From Delftia sp. PS-11 (GTDB taxonomy: Bacteria; Pseudomonadota; Gammaproteobacteria; Burkholderiales; Burkholderiaceae_C): a stretch of 64,000 nt of DNA. The DNA is taken from positions 186,001 through 250,000 of the forward strand of contig NZ_JACSYA010000001.1 of NCBI RefSeq assembly GCF_029870285.1. The letters are read 5' to 3'. Every line of letters starts with the position of its first letter. The first letter of the stretch is position 1. Under the pieces are notes generated by a model that was given only the letters and a program-made list of their open reading frames with translations, was not told the DNA's origin and did no database searches. This document shows, piece by piece, positions 61,489 to 64,000 of the stretch. Both the position numbers and the translations under genes were made by a program.

Positions 61489-62295
61489 TTACTTGATGAT
61501 GTCCTTGCCGAACCACTTGGAGGCGATTTCGGCGGCCTTGCCGTCCTTCTTCATTTCCGCCAGAGCGGCTTCGAGCTTGCCCAGCAGTTCGGTATCGTCC
61601 TTGCGCAGGCCGACGCCATAGTCCTCGGTGCCGAAGTTGTCGTCCAGCACGGCGTATTCGCCGGCCTTCTTGGCCACATGGAAGCGGCCCACGACCTCAT
61701 CGACCACGACGGCATCCAGGCGGCCGGCGGACAGATCCATCAGAGCGGTGATGTTGTCGCCAAAGCTCTTGAGTTCCTTGAAGCTGCCAGCCACTGCGGC
61801 ATCCTTCTTGATGGCATCGACGGCAGAGCTGCCATCCTGCGCACCCACGACCTTGCCGGCCAGGCCAGCCTTGTCCTTGATGTCGGAGCCGGCGCGCACG
61901 ATGATGATCTGGTGGTTTTCCATGTAGGGCGCAGTGAAGGCGATGTTCTGCTTGCGCTCTTCGGTGATGGTCAGGCCGTTCCACAGCGCATCCACGCGCT
62001 TGCCGACCAGCTCGGCCTCCTTGGCGCTCCAGTCGATGGGCTTGAAGTCCACTTCAATGTTCATGCGCTTGGCGGCTTCGCGCGCCATGTCGATGTCGAA
62101 GCCGACGATTTCGTTCTTCTCGTCGCGAAAGCCCATGGGCGGGAAGTTGTCGTCCAGGCCGATCACCAGCTTGGCCACGGCTGCAGGCGCGGGAGCGGCA
62201 GCCGGTGCGGCGGCCGTGGATGCGGACTCGTTCTTGCCGCAGGCAGCCAGCAGTGCGGACAGGGCCACCGTGGCCAAGAGGGTGCGTTTTTTCAT
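61489..62295 (-). CDS. Amino-acid ABC transporter substrate-binding lipoprotein (family 3)
   Basis: 268 residues. Lipobox LLAACG (C19) is followed by an Ala/Pro linker (25-41) and a family 3 periplasmic binding fold: LVIGLDDNFPPMGFRDE, then GFDIDMAREAAKRM and GLTITEERKQNIAFT, each typical of polar amino-acid binders. The ligand cannot be fixed from sequence. First gene of the importer. Confidence 0.92.
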   Translation of the reverse strand: MKKRTLLATVALSALLAACGKNESASTAAAPAAAPAPAAVAKLVIGLDDNFPPMGFRDEKNEIVGFDIDMAREAAKRMNIEVDFKPIDWSAKEAELVGKRVDALWNGLTITEERKQNIAFTAPYMENHQIIIVRAGSDIKDKAGLAGKVVGAQDGSSAVDAIKKDAAVAGSFKELKSFGDNITALMDLSAGRLDAVVVDEVVGRFHVAKKAGEYAVLDDNFGTEDYGVGLRKDDTELLGKLEAALAEMKKDGKAAEIASKWFGKDIIK

Positions 62296-62350
62296 GGCGT
62301 CAAAGCTTGGGAGTTGAAAAAGCGGAAGGCGGCGGCCACCGTCTCCGTTG

Positions 62351-62387
62351 CGTGTCCGGCATCAGCCAGTGAATGGCAGCGGACACG
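62351..62387. repeat. Branched inverted repeat between pelG and the binding-protein gene
   Basis: CGTGTCCG (62351-62358) pairs with CGGACACG (62380-62387); inside, GCCA (62365-62368) pairs with TGGC (62374-62377). It has no T tract, so it may be a factor-dependent end of the pel transcript or a regulatory structure. The remaining 223-nt gap shows no gene. Confidence 0.4.
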
Positions 62388-62518
62388 GATTTTCGGTGCG
62401 CTCCCGCAGCAGGGCTGCGAGTGCGCGCGGGGCGCCGAATCCGCTATTGTCGCGCAGACCGGCTCCCGCCGCCACCAGGATGGCGCCAAGACCATGTGCA
62501 CCGGGCCAGACAGGCACG

Positions 62519-63892
62519 CTATTGCAGCATGAAAGTCTTGTATTCGAGCCGGTCGAGCTCGCGCGACAGCAGGTACAGGCCGACGCACAGCGTGACCAGC
62601 ATGGCCAGGCAAAAGCCGTAGCCGAAGAAGGCTGCGCCCAATGCCAGCGATATTCCCGTGAAAACCACATTGAGCACCACGAGCAGCACGCACAGCACGA
62701 GCACGATGCGCCGCTCGTCCAGGTAGAAAAAGACGTTGAGCACAGCCATGACCCCCACCTGCAGGCCGGCGCCCACCACCTGCACATACAAGAGCGGCAG
62801 ATACAGCTGCGATATGCCCAGCATCTGCAGCAGCGCAGGACCGGCCACCAGGGTGACAAGGATGGCCAGCGTCTGCACCTTGGCAATCTCGCCCAGACCC
62901 GCCTGGATGGCGTAGACCATCTCGTCGCGCATGGACTCGATGTACTCCAGCGAACCGCCGCTGCGCACCGCATCGAAGAATTTGTCGTAATACTCGACAA
63001 AGTCGGTCTCGATGCGCACCAGAAAGACTGCCATGCCCGGAATGATGGACAGGTAGGACAGGAACACGGGCATGTCATAGATCAGGGACGCCCGCAGTCC
63101 GCCGATGATGGCCTGAGAGGTCGGCGGGTAGTACCAGAACATGAACTTGTCCACCCAGACACCGAGGTTGTAGAGCACGCCTACCGCCATCAGGGAAGGG
63201 AAAATCAGCGAGCGCTCCATGAAATCGAAGGCGATCCAGCGCTTTTGCAACGAAAAGCTGCGCAGCACGATGTACCACATGCCACCCAGCAGCAGGATGT
63301 GGCCGATCACGAAGCTGGCCAGCAGACCTTCCAGACCCCAGTAGCGCAGCGGCAGCGCCAGCAGCACAATGAATGCGTAAGCACAGCCGAACAGCGCGGT
63401 GATGGCGCGGTAGTGCTTGAGGCCTGACAGCAGCACGGTCACCACCCAGACCACGCACATCAGCGTGAAGCCTGCCAGCATCAGCACCCGGTACAGCAGG
63501 CTTTGCCCTGGCAGCGCCACAAACAGGGCCAGTGTGCCCAGCAGGCTGGCAACGGCGACCACAATCAGCAGCAGTCCATGCAGGTTGGGCAGCACGCTTT
63601 CGTCGCGCCGCATGAACAGCTGGTCCGAGATGAAGCGCGTGAAAGCCAGCTGCACGGCACCTGACAGGATGAGGCTGCTGGCCACAAGATAGGTCACCGA
63701 TGTCTGGAACTGGGTGACCAGCACGGCCGGCGCCACAACGCTGACACTGAAGACACCGACCAGCAGGATGCCGACGATGGAAAACACCCAGGGCCCCGAG
63801 CCGATCACGCCGGCGTAGGCATAAGCCTGCAGCAGGCCTGTGAGCGTGTTCTTGCGCAGCAGGTGGCGCAGTTCGAATCCTATGCCGGCCAT
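62519..63892 (-). CDS. pelG: Pel exopolysaccharide export membrane protein PelG
   Basis: 457 residues with about twelve membrane helices, MATE/polysaccharide-flippase-like. It begins MAGIGFELRHLLRKNTLTG, the characteristic PelG start, and contains FWYYPPTS and FFYLDERR segments typical of the family. With PelD, PelE and PelF it moves Pel (a partly de-N-acetylated GalNAc/GlcNAc polymer) across the inner membrane. It is the last gene of a pel operon; the ATG overlaps the pelF stop (ATGA). Confidence 0.94.
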   Translation of the reverse strand: MAGIGFELRHLLRKNTLTGLLQAYAYAGVIGSGPWVFSIVGILLVGVFSVSVVAPAVLVTQFQTSVTYLVASSLILSGAVQLAFTRFISDQLFMRRDESVLPNLHGLLLIVVAVASLLGTLALFVALPGQSLLYRVLMLAGFTLMCVVWVVTVLLSGLKHYRAITALFGCAYAFIVLLALPLRYWGLEGLLASFVIGHILLLGGMWYIVLRSFSLQKRWIAFDFMERSLIFPSLMAVGVLYNLGVWVDKFMFWYYPPTSQAIIGGLRASLIYDMPVFLSYLSIIPGMAVFLVRIETDFVEYYDKFFDAVRSGGSLEYIESMRDEMVYAIQAGLGEIAKVQTLAILVTLVAGPALLQMLGISQLYLPLLYVQVVGAGLQVGVMAVLNVFFYLDERRIVLVLCVLLVVLNVVFTGISLALGAAFFGYGFCLAMLVTLCVGLYLLSRELDRLEYKTFMLQ

Positions 63893-64000
63893 CAGCGCGC
63901 CTCCTTGTGCATGTCCAGCGCCCTGTCATAGACGCTCTGGTAGCGCTCGAACAGCAGCCGGTCGGTGTAGTAGCGCTCCACGCGCGCGATGCCGGCGGCG
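63892..64000 (-). CDS. pelF: Pel glycosyltransferase PelF, C-terminal end (runs off window)
   Basis: The last 35 codons of an open frame that enters from beyond 64000 and ends at 63892-63894, overlapping the pelG start. The readable end (VERYYTDRLLFERYQSVYD, then RALDMHKEAR) matches the helical C-terminus of glycosyltransferase-family-4 proteins. It is assigned as PelF from its place directly before pelG. Confidence 0.75.
   Translation of the reverse strand, partial: AAGIARVERYYTDRLLFERYQSVYDRALDMHKEAR

Overview
The window is dense, GC-rich bacterial chromosome with almost no non-coding space. It reads as a betaproteobacterium of the Comamonadaceae (Delftia/Comamonas/Acidovorax type). The basis for this is gene content and order: ispB-tRNA-pilBCD-coaE-zapD-yacG, petABC-sspAB, the his cluster joined to an mla operon through an ABC-2 exporter and a BolA-family gene, and a short-form HisG. 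Nearly everything is housekeeping. No insertion sequence, prophage, CRISPR array or rRNA was seen.

Layout: (1) 1-6.2 kb, minus strand: Tim44-like protein (cut by the window edge), ubiE, a DUF971 protein, a HIT hydrolase and a 1304-residue FAD/iron-sulfur oxidoreductase. (2) 6.4-11.7 kb, plus: the glycerol-3-phosphate ABC importer ugpBAEC followed by ugpQ. (3) 12-17.5 kb, plus: hemA, prfA, prmC, a monothiol glutaredoxin and a CorC/HlyC-type membrane protein. (4) 17.5-24 kb, mostly minus: lytic transglycosylase-proS, proB, obgE and rpmA-rplU, with rppH on plus. (5) 24-31 kb, plus: ispB, tRNA-Pro, pilBCD, coaE, zapD, yacG. (6) 31-42 kb, mostly minus: mutT-like gene, DUF815 ATPase, argJ, secA, tRNA-Thr, sspBA and the cytochrome bc1 operon petABC. 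(7) 42-47.4 kb: a decayed mscL fragment, pdxA, a Nif3 protein, a DegS/DegQ-like protease, a mutarotase and a spherulin-4 (GH135-like) lipoprotein. (8) 47.4-53.6 kb, minus: hisGD and hisCBHA, separated by a VapBC-type toxin-antitoxin pair. (9) 53.6-59.7 kb, minus: ibaG/bolA, an ABC-2 exporter and mlaFEDACB. (10) 59.9-64 kb, minus: a polar amino-acid ABC importer, pelG and the last codons of pelF.

The genes form several functional sets: phospholipid-derived glycerophosphodiester salvage (ugp), outer-membrane lipid asymmetry (mla), respiration (petABC, ubiE, ispB), type IV pilus assembly, translation termination (prfA and its methylase prmC), histidine synthesis, and export of the Pel exopolysaccharide. 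The unusual places are scars in otherwise conserved clusters: vapBC with its own operator and a terminator inside the his locus; the his series ending at hisA with no hisF/hisI/hisE or tat genes before the protease; no murA between ibaG and hisG; a truncated mscL beside petA; and a secreted spherulin-4 protein in a genome that also makes Pel.
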